The notes under the pieces were generated by a model. The model saw only the letters and a program-made list of their open reading frames with translations. It had not been told where the DNA came from and ran no database searches. The translations under genes and the position numbers were made by a program. Positions 33,910-43,188 of a DNA stretch of 46,406 nucleotides are shown piece by piece. The stretch is from Streptomyces sp. BR123 (GTDB taxonomy: Bacteria > Actinomycetota > Actinomycetes > Streptomycetales > Streptomycetaceae), in the NCBI RefSeq assembly GCF_013401435.1, contig NZ_JACBGN010000025.1, positions 1 through 46,406 on the forward strand, given 5' to 3'. Each line of letters begins with the position of its first letter. Position 1 is the stretch's first letter.

Positions 33910-35198
33910 GCACCGAACACCACACCCATGCGGAAGAGGTGGCCCAGCTGGCCAACCCGGCCGCCCCGGCGGACGCCATCCCGGCGGTGGACCCCCGCCT
34001 GCTCGTCCGCGAGCAGGGCCTGGCCGGCTACCTCAGCGAGTTCCGCCGCAAGATGAAGGCGGGCGACCTGGGGTCCCTCCCGGTCGTCATCGGCCTGATC
34101 GTGATCTGGGGCATCTTCCAAGGGCTGAACTCGAACTTCCTCTCCCCGGAGAACCTCACCAACATCGCGATCACGATGGTCGCCACGGGCATGATGGCCG
34201 TCGGCATCATCTTCGTGCTGCTGCTCGGCGAGATCGACCTCTCGGTCGGCTCGGTCAGCGGTGTCTCCGGTGCCCTGTTCGCCGTCCTGGCGGTCACCAA
34301 CGGGGTCAACGAGTGGCTCGCGATCCTCGCGGCGGTCGCCGGCGGCGCCCTGATCGGCGCGATCCACGGCTTCTTCTTCGCCAAGATCGGCGCGCCGGCC
34401 TTCGCCGTCACCCTGTCGGGCCTGCTGTTCTGGTCCGGTGCGATGCTCCAGATCCTCGGCAGCAACGGCACGATCAACATCGACCCCGACGGTGTCGTGG
34501 GCCAGCTGACCACGTACTACTTCACGGACGTGGCCGCCGCCTACGGTCTCGCCGCGGTCGCCACGGCCGGGTACTTCCTGGCCGCGTTCACCGACAACAA
34601 GCGCCGGGCGGAGGCGGGCGTCCCGTCGCGCCCCATGAGCGAGCTGGTGCTGCGCGCCGGCCTGCTCGCGGTGTTCACCTTCGGCCCCGCCGCGGTGTTC
34701 AACCAGTACAAGGGCCTTCCGCTCGCGGTGGTGCTCTTCGTGGTGGTCCTGGTCGGCACGGACTTCCTCCTGCGCCGCACCACCTTCGGCCGGAACGTCT
34801 TCGCCCTCGGCGGCAGCGTCGAGGCCTCCCGCCGCGCGGGCATCAACGTCACCGGCATCCGCATCGCGGTGTTCTCCATCGCGGGCACCTTCGCCGCCGT
34901 CGGCGGGCTCTTCTGGGCCTCCAAGATCGCGGCGGCGAACCAGAGCGCCGGCGGCGGCGACCTGCTGATGAACGTCATCGCCGCGGCCGTCATCGGCGGC
35001 ACCAGCCTCTTCGGCGGCCGGGGCCGGACCTGGAACGCCCTCCTCGGTGTCATGGTCATCACCTCGATCCAGTACGGTCTGGCCCTCGAGGGAATCGCCA
35101 CTCCCGTCCAGTACATGATCACCGGTGCGGTGCTGCTGGCCACCGTGGTGATCGACTCGGTCACCCGCAAGACCCAGAAGACCGCCGGACGCGTCTGA
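33906..35198 (+). CDS. xylH: Xylose-type sugar ABC transporter permease
   Basis: A 430-residue membrane protein with about ten hydrophobic segments after a 65-residue hydrophilic N-terminus. The RbsC/XylH signature regions are VATGMMAVGIIFVLLLGEID, LSVGSVSGVSGALFAV and VIAAAVIGGTSLFGGRG. Length and the long middle cytoplasmic part (DNKRRAEAGVPSRPMSE) fit XylH rather than the shorter RbsC. The start GTG overlaps the xylG stop (GTGA), so translation is coupled. A terminator follows. Confidence 0.9.
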   Translation: MSTEHHTHAEEVAQLANPAAPADAIPAVDPRLLVREQGLAGYLSEFRRKMKAGDLGSLPVVIGLIVIWGIFQGLNSNFLSPENLTNIAITMVATGMMAVGIIFVLLLGEIDLSVGSVSGVSGALFAVLAVTNGVNEWLAILAAVAGGALIGAIHGFFFAKIGAPAFAVTLSGLLFWSGAMLQILGSNGTINIDPDGVVGQLTTYYFTDVAAAYGLAAVATAGYFLAAFTDNKRRAEAGVPSRPMSELVLRAGLLAVFTFGPAAVFNQYKGLPLAVVLFVVVLVGTDFLLRRTTFGRNVFALGGSVEASRRAGINVTGIRIAVFSIAGTFAAVGGLFWASKIAAANQSAGGGDLLMNVIAAAVIGGTSLFGGRGRTWNALLGVMVITSIQYGLALEGIATPVQYMITGAVLLATVVIDSVTRKTQKTAGRV

Positions 35199-35229
35199 CA
35201 GCACGCCCGGCGCGGTAAGACCGGTCACA

Positions 35230-35262
35230 GTGCCCGGTGCCACTCCTCGTGGCGCCGGGCAC
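35230..35262 (+). terminator. Terminator after xylH
   Basis: GTGCCCGGTGCCAC (35230-35243) pairs with GTGGCGCCGGGCAC (35249-35262), 14 bp with one G-T pair and a 5-base loop, 31 bases after the stop codon. Confidence 0.88.
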
Positions 35263-35387
35263 CTGTGCGTACATCAGTTCGTTGACCGCTGTGGGCAACT
35301 GTGTGCATATGCGCCCGAATGTGATGTATGACCTCGGGTGGACGTGCACAGGAATGACAAAGCTGTGACCTGCATGCGGCAGCCCGA

Positions 35388-35417
35388 TGACCGGGGTCGC
35401 CGACGGAACATTAGACT
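35388..35417 (+). promoter_or_regulatory. Candidate promoter of dxs
   Basis: TGACCG at 35388-35393 and TAGACT at 35412-35417 are separated by 18 bases, which fits the principal sigma factor (HrdB) consensus TTGACN-18-TANNNT fairly well. It lies 35 bases before the GTG start. Confidence 0.5.
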
Positions 35418-35451
35418 CGACAGACCAGCAAGCAACTGCAAGGAGGCACGG

Positions 35452-37368
35452 GTGCTGCTGACCCGCATCAAGGGACCGCGCGATCTGGACCGGCTCAGCC
35501 AGGAGGAGCTGGTTCAGCTCTCCGCCGAGATCAGGTCCTTCCTCGTCGACGCCGTCTCCAAGACCGGCGGGCACCTCGGCCCCAACCTCGGTGTGGTCGA
35601 GCTGACGATCGCCCTGCACCGGGTCTTCGAGTCGCCGAAGGACCGGATCCTCTTCGACACGGGCCACCAGGCCTACGTCCACAAGCTGCTCACCGGCCGC
35701 CAGGACTTCGCCGGCCTGCGCACCAAGGGCGGTCTGTCCGGCTACCCGTCGCGCGCCGAGTCCGAGCACGACGTGATCGAGAACTCCCACGCCTCCACCG
35801 TGCTGGGCTGGGCCGACGGCCTCGCCAAGGCCAACGAGGTGCTCGGCCGGGCCGACCACCACGTGGCCGCCGTCATCGGCGACGGCGCCCTGACCGGCGG
35901 TATGGCCTGGGAGGCGCTGAACAACATCGCCGCCGCCAAGGACCGCCCGCTGGTCATCGTCGTCAACGACAACGAGCGCTCCTACGGCCCCACCATCGGC
36001 GGCCTCGCCAACCACCTGGCCACCCTGCGCACCACGGACGGCTACGAGCGCTTCCTGGCCCGCGGCAAGGAGATCCTGGAGCGCACGCCCGTCGTCGGCA
36101 AGCCGCTCTTCGAGACCCTGCACGGGGCCAAGAAGGGCCTGAAGGACTTCATCGCCCCGCAGGGCATGTTCGAGGACCTGGGCCTGAAGTACATCGGTCC
36201 CATCGACGGCCACGACATCGAGGCCCTGGAGTCCGCGCTGCAGCGCGCCAAGCGCTTCAGCGGCCCCGTCATCGTCCACTGCCTCACCCAGAAGGGCCGC
36301 GGCTACACCCCGGCCCTGGAGCACGAGGCGGACCGATTCCACGCGGTCGGCGTCATCCACCCCGACACCGGCCTGCCGGTGAAGACCGCCGCCGCCAGCT
36401 GGACCTCCGTCTTCGCCGACGAGATGGTGAAGATCGGCCACGAGCGCCCGGACGTCGTCGGCATCACCGCCGCCATGCTCCACCCGGTCGGCCTCAACAA
36501 GTTCGCCGAGGCCTTCCCCGAGCGCATCTACGACGTCGGCATCGCCGAGCAGCACGGCGCGACCTCCGCCGCGGGCCTCGCCACGGGCGGCGTCCACCCG
36601 GTCTTCGCCGTGTACGCCACCTTCCTCAACCGCGCCTTCGACCAGGTCCTGATGGACGTGGCCCTGCACAAGTGCGGCGTCACCTTCGTCCTGGACCGGG
36701 CCGGCGTCACCGGCGACGACGGCGCCTCCCACAACGGCATGTGGGACATGTCGATCCTCCAGGTCGTCCCCGGCCTGCGGCTCGCCGCGCCCCGCGACGC
36801 CGAGCAGCTGCGCGCCCAGCTGCGCGAGGCCGTCGAGGTCAAGGACGCCCCGACCGTGGTGCGCTTCTCCAAGGGCGTCGTCGGCCCGGCCGTCCCGGCC
36901 GTCGGCCGCATCGGCGGCATGGACGTGCTGCGCGAGCCGGCCCCCGAGGTCACCCGGCCGGACGTGCTGCTCGTCTCGGTCGGCGCGCTCGCCCCGATGT
37001 GCCTGGAGATCGCCGACCTCCTCGACAAGCAGGGCATCAGCACCACCGTCGTGGACCCCCGCTGGGTCAAGCCGGTGGACGAGGCCCTCGCCCCGCTGGC
37101 CGAGCGGCACCGCGTCGTCGTCACCGTCGAGGACAACGGCCGCGCCGGCGGTGTGGGTTCCGCGGTCTCGCAGGCGCTGCGCGACGCGGGCGTCGACGTG
37201 CCGCTGCGGGACTTCGGCATCCCGCAGCGCTTCCTCGACCACGCCCTGCGCAAGGAGATCCTGGCCGAGATCGGGCTGACCGCCCCGGCCATCGCACGGC
37301 AGGTCACCGGCCTCGTCGCCAAGCTGGACGGGCGCCTCGACAGCGAGCCGGCCGCCGCCGTCGACTAG
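35452..37368 (+). CDS. dxs: 1-deoxy-D-xylulose-5-phosphate synthase
   Basis: A 638-residue thiamine-diphosphate enzyme that condenses pyruvate with glyceraldehyde-3-phosphate, the first step of the MEP isoprenoid pathway. Visible features are [16 protein letters not shown] with the substrate His, the ThDP motif [25 protein letters not shown], the second-domain [13 protein letters not shown] and the Asp and His of [19 protein letters not shown]. Its length is normal for Dxs. The start GTG 35452 has AAGGAGG 5 bases ahead; the frame is open further upstream but has no likeness there. Transcribed alone. In an acetone-to-antibiotic context it would feed terpenoid and quinone synthesis. Confidence 0.96.
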   Translation: MLLTRIKGPRDLDRLSQEELVQLSAEIRSFLVDAVSKTGGHLGPNLGVVELTIALHRVFESPKDRILFDTGHQAYVHKLLTGRQDFAGLRTKGGLSGYPSRAESEHDVIENSHASTVLGWADGLAKANEVLGRADHHVAAVIGDGALTGGMAWEALNNIAAAKDRPLVIVVNDNERSYGPTIGGLANHLATLRTTDGYERFLARGKEILERTPVVGKPLFETLHGAKKGLKDFIAPQGMFEDLGLKYIGPIDGHDIEALESALQRAKRFSGPVIVHCLTQKGRGYTPALEHEADRFHAVGVIHPDTGLPVKTAAASWTSVFADEMVKIGHERPDVVGITAAMLHPVGLNKFAEAFPERIYDVGIAEQHGATSAAGLATGGVHPVFAVYATFLNRAFDQVLMDVALHKCGVTFVLDRAGVTGDDGASHNGMWDMSILQVVPGLRLAAPRDAEQLRAQLREAVEVKDAPTVVRFSKGVVGPAVPAVGRIGGMDVLREPAPEVTRPDVLLVSVGALAPMCLEIADLLDKQGISTTVVDPRWVKPVDEALAPLAERHRVVVTVEDNGRAGGVGSAVSQALRDAGVDVPLRDFGIPQRFLDHALRKEILAEIGLTAPAIARQVTGLVAKLDGRLDSEPAAAVD

Positions 37369-37370
37369 CC

Positions 37371-37424
37371 GCCTCCGTCCGGCCGGTCGCCTCCGTCCGT
37401 TCGGTCGCCTCCGTCCGGCCGCCC
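37371..37424. repeat. Three 18-bp tandem repeats after dxs
   Basis: The units are 37371-37388, 37389-37406 and 37407-37424, each beginning GCCTCCGTCCG and ending GTC or CCC. They start right after the dxs stop codon and are not in a gene. They are probably slippage products; a regulatory role is not evident. Confidence 0.8.
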
Positions 37425-37564
37425 GGGCGGGCCTGTCCGGAAACCGGCCCGCGCACGCTGCGTGGAGCGAGGCGCGGTTGCACGTCACGGGCCGGGAGAT
37501 CACTCTTGGAGAGTGGGCCTCCCGGCCCGTTCGTGTGCGTCGACACCTGTTCGGAGGTGCGTCG

Positions 37565-39064
37565 GTGAGAACGGATATCAACAGCCCCTTCCGCACCAAG
37601 ACGGTGGAGCAGTCCATTCGCGACACGGAGGAGCCGGAACACGCCCTCAAGAAGTCGCTCTCGGCCTGGGACCTGACCGTCTTCGGTGTCGGTGTCATCA
37701 TCGGTACCGGCATCTTCGTCCTGACGGGCATCGCCGCCCGCAACAACGCCGGTCCGGCCACCTCCCTCGCCTTCGTGGCGGCGGGCGTCGTCTGCGCCCT
37801 CGCGGCCCTGTGCTACGCCGAGTTCGCGTCCACCGTTCCGGTGGCGGGCTCGGCGTACACGTTCTCGTACGCCTCGATCGGCGAGCTGCCCGCCTGGATC
37901 ATCGGCTGGGACCTGGTGCTGGAGTTCGCGCTCGGCACCGCCGTCGTGGCCGTGGGCTGGTCCGGGTACGTCCGGCACCTGATGAACACCAACCTCGGCT
38001 GGGACATGCCCGTCGCACTCTCCGGACCCGATGCGGGCGGCACCTTCGACCTGCTGGCGTTCCTGCTGGTCCTGGTGCTGACCGCGATCCTCGTCATCGG
38101 GACGAAGCTGTCGGCCCGGATCACCGCGATCGTCGTCGCCATCAAGGTCACCGTCGTGATGCTGGTCATCATCGCGGGGCTGTTCTTCATCAAGTCCGAC
38201 AACTACGCGCCGTTCATCCCTCCGGCCCAGCCGCAGCCCGAGGGCGTCAGCGGCTGGAAGGCGCCGCTGGTCCAGCTGCTGTTCGGCTACGAGCCCACCA
38301 ACTTCGGCATCATGGGCATCTTCACGGCCGCCTCGCTCGTCTTCTTCGCCTTCATCGGCTTCGACGTCGTGGCCACCGCGGCCGAGGAGACCAGGAACCC
38401 GCAGCGCGACATGCCGCGCGGCATCCTGGGCTCGCTGCTCATCTGCACGATCCTCTACGTCGCCGTGACCCTGGTGGTCACGGGCATGCAGAAGTACACG
38501 GAGATGTCGCCGACCGCCCCGCTCGCCGAGGCCTTCAAGTCGGTGAACCAGCCCTTCTTCGCCGGCGCCATCAGCCTCGGGGCGTCCGTCGGCCTGATCA
38601 CCGTGTGCATGATCCTGCTGCTGGGCCAGACCCGGGTGTTCTTCGCGATGAGCCGGGACGGGCTGCTGCCGCGCGTCTTCTCCGTCACCCACCCGAAGTA
38701 CCGCACCCCCTACCGGGCGACCGTCCTGCTCGGTGTGGTCATCGCCGTCGTCGCGGGCTTCACCAGCCTGGAGAACCTCGCGGAACTGGTGAACATCGGC
38801 ACCCTGTTCGCGTTCGTGGTGGTCGCCCTGGGCGTCATCATCCTCCGCAGGACCCGCCCCGACCTGCACCGGGCGTTCCGCACCCCGTGGGTGCCGTTCA
38901 TCCCGATCCTGTCGATCGCGGCCTCGCTCTGGCTGATGCTCAACCTGCCGGCCGAGACCTGGGCCCGGTTCGGCATCTGGATGGTCATCGGCATCATCGT
39001 GTACTTCGCCTACAGCCGCCGCAACAGCCGCCTTGGCAGGCTCGGCGCGAACGCCAAGTACTGA
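37565..39064 (+). CDS. APC family amino-acid permease (cationic amino-acid type)
   Basis: A 499-residue membrane transporter with about twelve hydrophobic segments. The first carries the APC substrate motif VGVIIGTGIFVLTGIAA, and the middle has FFAFIGFDVVATAAEETRNP, the consensus amphipathic region of the CAT/YfnA group. It imports amino acids with protons; the CAT likeness suggests basic amino acids, but this is not certain. The start GTG 37565 has GGAGG 7 bases upstream; an upstream frame from 37478 was not used. It converges with the LCP gene across a shared terminator. Confidence 0.9.
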   Translation: MRTDINSPFRTKTVEQSIRDTEEPEHALKKSLSAWDLTVFGVGVIIGTGIFVLTGIAARNNAGPATSLAFVAAGVVCALAALCYAEFASTVPVAGSAYTFSYASIGELPAWIIGWDLVLEFALGTAVVAVGWSGYVRHLMNTNLGWDMPVALSGPDAGGTFDLLAFLLVLVLTAILVIGTKLSARITAIVVAIKVTVVMLVIIAGLFFIKSDNYAPFIPPAQPQPEGVSGWKAPLVQLLFGYEPTNFGIMGIFTAASLVFFAFIGFDVVATAAEETRNPQRDMPRGILGSLLICTILYVAVTLVVTGMQKYTEMSPTAPLAEAFKSVNQPFFAGAISLGASVGLITVCMILLLGQTRVFFAMSRDGLLPRVFSVTHPKYRTPYRATVLLGVVIAVVAGFTSLENLAELVNIGTLFAFVVVALGVIILRRTRPDLHRAFRTPWVPFIPILSIAASLWLMLNLPAETWARFGIWMVIGIIVYFAYSRRNSRLGRLGANAKY

Positions 39065-39123
39065 CCGGCCGCCGGCCCTCCACGTCCGGCACCGTCCCTG
39101 CAGTTCACGCCCGGCACCGCTCA

Positions 39124-39165
39124 GCGTCGGGCCCGTACGGGAGGCTCCCCGTACGGGCCCGACGC
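39124..39165. terminator. Bidirectional terminator between permease and LCP gene
   Basis: GCGTCGGGCCCGTACGGG (39124-39141) pairs perfectly with 39148-39165 around a 6-base loop. This 18-bp stem lies between converging genes and can serve both. Confidence 0.9.
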
Positions 39166-39187
39166 GTGCGGCGGTGGGCGGCCGGGC

Positions 39188-40258
39188 TCAGCCCTTGGCC
39201 GTGGCGGGGGACTTCTTCGCGTCCGCCGGGATCTTCTGGTCGGTGCGCAGCGCCTCCCACAGCCGGTCGGCCTGCGGCTGCGCGACGACGACCCGGTTGG
39301 GGTCGATCTTGTCGTAGGCCACCGGGAGCATGAGGGTCTCCATGGTGTCCGGGTCCACGCCCTTCATGCTCTGCGCGAAGTCGGCGAGCGCGGTGAGGGA
39401 GGCGAGTTCGGAGTCGGTGGTGAGCGACTTGGTGCCGGCGTCCGCGAGCTTGTAGAGCCGGGCCGGGTTGCCGAGGGCGTCCTGCTTCTTGATCTCCGAC
39501 AGCATCGCCATCATGAACTGCTGCTGCAGGCCTATGCGCCCGAGGTCGCTGCCGTCGCCGTAGCCGTAGCGGGTACGGACGAACTTGAGGGAGTCGGTGC
39601 CGTTCAGCCGGTGCGTGCCGGCGTCCAGCTTCAGGCCGCCCTTCGCGCCGGTCATCGGCTTGTCCAGGGTGACGGTGACTCCGCCGAGCGCGTCGACCAG
39701 GCCCTTGAAGCCGGCGAAGTCGACCTCGACGAAGTGGTCCACGCGGATCCCGGACAACTGCTCGACGGTCTTGACCACGCAGGCCGGCCCGGCCAGCGTG
39801 TAGACGGAGTTGAACATGACCCGGTCGGCGGCCGGGACGGTCTTGCCGTCGCCGTCCTTGCAATCGGGCCGGGATATGAGGGTGTCGCGCGGGATGCTCA
39901 CGGCGGTGGCGCGGGACCGCCCCTCGGGGAGGTGGACGAGCATCGCGGTGTCCGAGCGGGCGCCGCTGACGTTGCCGTGGTCGAGGTCGCCGTTGGCGCC
40001 GTCGCGCGAGTCCGAGCCGAGGACCAGGATGTTCTGCGCGCCGGGGACGACCTTCTTCGGGCGGTTGTCGCCGATGGCCTGGTCGAGGTCGACGCTGTCG
40101 ATGTTGCCGTTGAGGTGGCTGTACGCCCACCAGCCCGCGCCGCCGGCTGCGAGGATGAGCACCGCCACCACCAGCAGCACGATCCGCAGGACGCGCCGTC
40201 CGCCGCGCCGCGGCTTGCGCCGGGTGGAGGGTGGGGTGGCCGAGGGGCGGTCGGTCAT
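39188..40258 (-). CDS. LytR-CpsA-Psr (LCP) family cell-wall polymer ligase
   Basis: A 356-residue protein. Short arginine-rich cytoplasmic part, one membrane segment (about 24-46, VLRIVLLVVAVLILAAGGAG), then an extracellular LCP domain: NILVLGSDSRDG, ARSDTAMLVHL, AVSIPRDTLI, FAGFKGLVDALGGVTVTLD and KFVRTRYGYGDGSDLGRIGL with the conserved arginines that bind the pyrophosphate of the lipid-linked polymer. LCP proteins move teichoic acids or other glycopolymers from the lipid carrier to peptidoglycan. The neighbouring teichoic-acid-type genes support that role here. Confidence 0.93.
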   Translation of the reverse strand: MTDRPSATPPSTRRKPRRGGRRVLRIVLLVVAVLILAAGGAGWWAYSHLNGNIDSVDLDQAIGDNRPKKVVPGAQNILVLGSDSRDGANGDLDHGNVSGARSDTAMLVHLPEGRSRATAVSIPRDTLISRPDCKDGDGKTVPAADRVMFNSVYTLAGPACVVKTVEQLSGIRVDHFVEVDFAGFKGLVDALGGVTVTLDKPMTGAKGGLKLDAGTHRLNGTDSLKFVRTRYGYGDGSDLGRIGLQQQFMMAMLSEIKKQDALGNPARLYKLADAGTKSLTTDSELASLTALADFAQSMKGVDPDTMETLMLPVAYDKIDPNRVVVAQPQADRLWEALRTDQKIPADAKKSPATAKG

Positions 40259-40384
40259 GGAGGGAGTGCCCTTCTATTATCGATGGGGTGCATCATAGGA
40301 CACCCTTTCGAGTGGCTGGTTCTGTCGGGTGAACGGCCCCGCCCCTCGGACGTGAACATATCGGGCAGAAGGGTGGTATGCGGT

Positions 40385-41533
40385 GTGATCCGCGGCAAAG
40401 ACGGTAGCCGAGCCGCCTCTTCGGCTCGCGGGGCGCAGGACGCCCGTACCGGCGGACCGGGGGAACGCCAGTCCACTCCGCCGGCCGGCACCTGGCTGTT
40501 CAAGGGCGGTGACGGCCGTCTGACGGCCTACGCCTGCACCCCGGGCGGCCTGCTCCGCTGGACCGAGGCGGCCGCCCCGCTCACCGGCTGGACCGGCCCC
40601 GACGCCTTCGAGGTCCCGGGCTGGCTGGGAGCCGCCTCCATGGCGCGGACCCGTGAGGGGTACGTGCACTTCGCGGGTCTGCGGGCCGCCGAGGACGGCT
40701 CGGGCCTGCCCGAGGTCATCGTCTCCACCCAGTTCCAGCCCGGCCGCCCCATGATCGACTGGTACGGCCTCGGCGCCCCGGCCCTGCGCGGCGGCCCCGA
40801 GGGCGACCGGCTGACCGGCCCGCCGCGGATCACCGTCAACCAGCGCTCCGGCTCCACCCACGTCCTCGTGTCCTTGCGCCACTCGGGCATCCTGCGGCGC
40901 AGCCGCAACGCCGAGGGCGCGTGGGGCGCCTGGAAGCAGGTGACCGCGCAGCCCTACCCGGGCGAGGTGGTGCCGCTCATGCCGACCGGCGGCGTGCTGG
41001 AGGTGCTCGCCGTCGGCCCGTCGGGGCCCGACCGCTGGAGCGGCGTCGGCCAGGGCCGCTTCGGCCTCGCCGACCGCATCCCCACGCCGGTCGTCCCCGG
41101 CACCCCGGTCGCGTACGAGACGGGCCCGCGCCGGGCCACCTACTTCTGGCGCTACCCGGGCGACGGCTCGCTGGTCGCCTGGCGGGCCGCCCGCCAGGGG
41201 GTCCAGGGCGGCCTCGTGGGCCTGGGCGGCGCGGGCGGCCGCGGCGCGCCCGGCGTCGCCCGGGCCGTCCTCGGCGGCTACGACTGCACGGTGCTCGCGC
41301 AGACCGGAGCCGACGGCGACATCGAGGTCACCGCCTACGTCACCGAGAACGAGGGCTACGGCATCTGGTGGGCCTCCATCGGCGGCCGCGGCGCGTACGC
41401 CCCGCAGGTGGACGTCGACGCGGCCGGCCGGGTCGTCGTCGCCGCGTTCGACGAGAGCGGCACACCCCTGTGCGCCCGCCAGGACACGAGCGTCCAGGGA
41501 CTCGCGTTCGGCCCCTGGGAGTTCCTCGTCTGA
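40385..41533 (+). CDS. Unrecognised protein, probable beta-propeller
   Basis: A 382-residue protein I do not recognise. After about 40 variable residues, it shows repeated blocks of roughly 45-60 residues, each with aromatic and Gly-rich strands (TWLFKGGDGRLTAYACTPGG, ATYFWRYPGDGSLVAWRAAR, GYGIWWASIGGRGAYAPQVD). This suggests a propeller or tachylectin/PLL-like fold for sugar binding. No signal peptide is seen with the GTG 40385 start, which is the best in-frame start but has only a moderate ribosome site (AGAAGG). It is divergent from the LCP gene (126 bases) and faces the teichoic-acid-type operon. A GGGCGGCCGGCCGCCC palindrome at 41537-41552 follows the stop and may end both converging transcripts. 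Confidence 0.7.
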   Translation: MIRGKDGSRAASSARGAQDARTGGPGERQSTPPAGTWLFKGGDGRLTAYACTPGGLLRWTEAAAPLTGWTGPDAFEVPGWLGAASMARTREGYVHFAGLRAAEDGSGLPEVIVSTQFQPGRPMIDWYGLGAPALRGGPEGDRLTGPPRITVNQRSGSTHVLVSLRHSGILRRSRNAEGAWGAWKQVTAQPYPGEVVPLMPTGGVLEVLAVGPSGPDRWSGVGQGRFGLADRIPTPVVPGTPVAYETGPRRATYFWRYPGDGSLVAWRAARQGVQGGLVGLGGAGGRGAPGVARAVLGGYDCTVLAQTGADGDIEVTAYVTENEGYGIWWASIGGRGAYAPQVDVDAAGRVVVAAFDESGTPLCARQDTSVQGLAFGPWEFLV

Positions 41534-41534
41534 T

Positions 41535-41554
41535 CCGGGCGGCCGGCCGCCCGG
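41535..41554. terminator. GC palindrome between converging genes
   Basis: CCGGGCGGCCGGCCGCCCGG is a 20-base palindrome 2 bases after the stop of the propeller-like gene and 23 bases past the glycosyltransferase stop. It is a possible bidirectional terminator, though a loop-free palindrome folds less well than a normal hairpin. Confidence 0.4.
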
Positions 41555-41576
41555 CCGCCCGCGCGGTGGAGCGGGC

Positions 41577-43175
41577 TCAGGCGCGGCCCGGCAGCGGGAC
41601 CCGCTGGGCGACCTCGATGGTCAGGCCGCCGTCCTCCGCGTAGTACGGGGTCGCCGTCAGCTCCATGCCCTGCGTGCCCGGCGCGTCCGAGATCCGCACC
41701 GGCATCCGGGCCGTGGTGTCCAGGTCGGCCGCCCGGCGGGTGCCGAGCCGCACCTCCTGGGTCACGCCCTCGAAGCTGACCGACAGGTACAGGTCCCAGG
41801 TGCCCGGCGGCAGCGGCCAGCCGCTGGAGGTCTGCGCCAGGTTGATCCGCGCCGAGAACCGGCCCATCGCCCGGGTCTTGCCCTTGGCGTTGGTGAGGGT
41901 GTCGTCCCGGCGGGCCGTCACCGCGTGGGTCTCCTGGGTGCCGCTGGTCCGCTCGCGCAGCACCACCCGGGTCGCGCGGTCCTTCGTCGACAGCTGCTCG
42001 AAGAAGGCGTACCCGTCCAGCAGCAGCATCGGCCCGTCCCAGCGGGCCTTCTGCAACTGCTGGGAGACCGTCATGTCACCGGTGATGTCGAACAGCTCGT
42101 CGGGCAGCCCGACCTGCGGGTCCCGGAAGAACGGCAGGGTGGTGAACACCCGCCCGTACTCCACCGTCTTGCGGACGACCGGCCGGGCCTTGTCCGCCTC
42201 GAAGGCGGCGATCTGCCCGGCCTCGGCGAACCGGCCCTGGGCCAGCAGCGCGAACCGCACGGCGACCATGCGCGGCAGCAGCGCCAGCGCCCCCGGGGAG
42301 GCCTGGGTGCGCAACACCTCGGACGCGGCCCACAGCGTCTGGTCCCGCTCCGCCGGGTCGGCGGCCGACAGCAGCGCCTGCGCGGTGGCACCGCCCAGCT
42401 CCACCTCCAGGTGCCGGGACTGGAGCCGGTCCCGGCGCGGCCCCTCAGGCAGCTGCGAGGCGACCAGGGCCAGCATCCGGGAGGCCAGGGCGACCCGGTC
42501 GGCCGGGGCCCCCTGGACGGGCGGGGGGCCCTTGACCACGCAGGTGGCGTCGCCGACGACGGAGACGTTGTCCGCGCCGATGAACGCGCCCGCGGTGAAG
42601 ACCTGCTCGTCCCCCGTCGGCATGTCGGTGGGGAAGACCAGGCCGCGCCGGTGCAGCAGGCTGGTGCGGAACAGCTTGTCCGGGGTCAGCGACCAGTAGA
42701 CGCGCGAGCTGAAGGCGTCGGTGTAGGCCTGGTTCTTGCGGAACATCGCCGTCGGGACCGTGTGCCGGCCCGAGCTCTCCAGCTTGCCGAGCACCACGTC
42801 GGCCTCGTTGGCATCGGCGGCGGCCACCATCCGCTGCAGTGCGTCGGGCGCCAGCCGGTCCGTGGCCTCCAGGAAGATGACGTACCGTCCGCGCACCTGG
42901 CTCAGGGCCCAGTTGCGGGCCGCCGCCGGGCTCAGCCCGTGCGAGACCTGCCCGATGCGGACGAACCCGGGGTACTGGTGCGCCGCCCGGGCCAGGACGG
43001 AGCCGCTCTCGTCCGTCGAACCGTCGTCGACGCCGATGATCTCCAGCCGGTCCGTGCCGATGGTCTGGGCGGCGACCGAGGCCAGGCAGGCTTCCAGTGC
43101 CTGGGCCTGGTTGCTGACCCGGACCGCGACGGACACGTCCTTGAGGTCGGCGGGGAGCGCGACGGCGGTGTTCAT
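41577..43175 (-). CDS. Family 2 glycosyltransferase, teichoic-acid-type
   Basis: A 532-residue protein. The GT-A domain fills about 1-230: VSVAVRVSNQAQALEACLAS, the nucleotide-binding IIGVDDGSTDESG, then SPAAARNWALSQVRGRYVIF, LEATDRL in the DxD position, and PTGDEQVF as the catalytic loop. About 300 further residues follow: a helical region, then a beta-rich C-terminal part (ATRVVLRERTSGTQETH, WPLPPGTWDLYLSVSFEGVT). This layout recalls TarS/TarP-like wall teichoic acid glycosyltransferases with trimerising C-termini. The sugar donor cannot be told. It follows the Ig-like gene by 13 bases in the minus-strand operon. Confidence 0.87.
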   Translation of the reverse strand: MNTAVALPADLKDVSVAVRVSNQAQALEACLASVAAQTIGTDRLEIIGVDDGSTDESGSVLARAAHQYPGFVRIGQVSHGLSPAAARNWALSQVRGRYVIFLEATDRLAPDALQRMVAAADANEADVVLGKLESSGRHTVPTAMFRKNQAYTDAFSSRVYWSLTPDKLFRTSLLHRRGLVFPTDMPTGDEQVFTAGAFIGADNVSVVGDATCVVKGPPPVQGAPADRVALASRMLALVASQLPEGPRRDRLQSRHLEVELGGATAQALLSAADPAERDQTLWAASEVLRTQASPGALALLPRMVAVRFALLAQGRFAEAGQIAAFEADKARPVVRKTVEYGRVFTTLPFFRDPQVGLPDELFDITGDMTVSQQLQKARWDGPMLLLDGYAFFEQLSTKDRATRVVLRERTSGTQETHAVTARRDDTLTNAKGKTRAMGRFSARINLAQTSSGWPLPPGTWDLYLSVSFEGVTQEVRLGTRRAADLDTTARMPVRISDAPGTQGMELTATPYYAEDGGLTIEVAQRVPLPGRA

Positions 43176-43188
43176 GCTGGTGGGTTCC

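Noticed and set aside
37371..37424. Possible CRISPR array after dxs
   Set aside because: Only three direct 18-bp units with no spacers and no cas genes.
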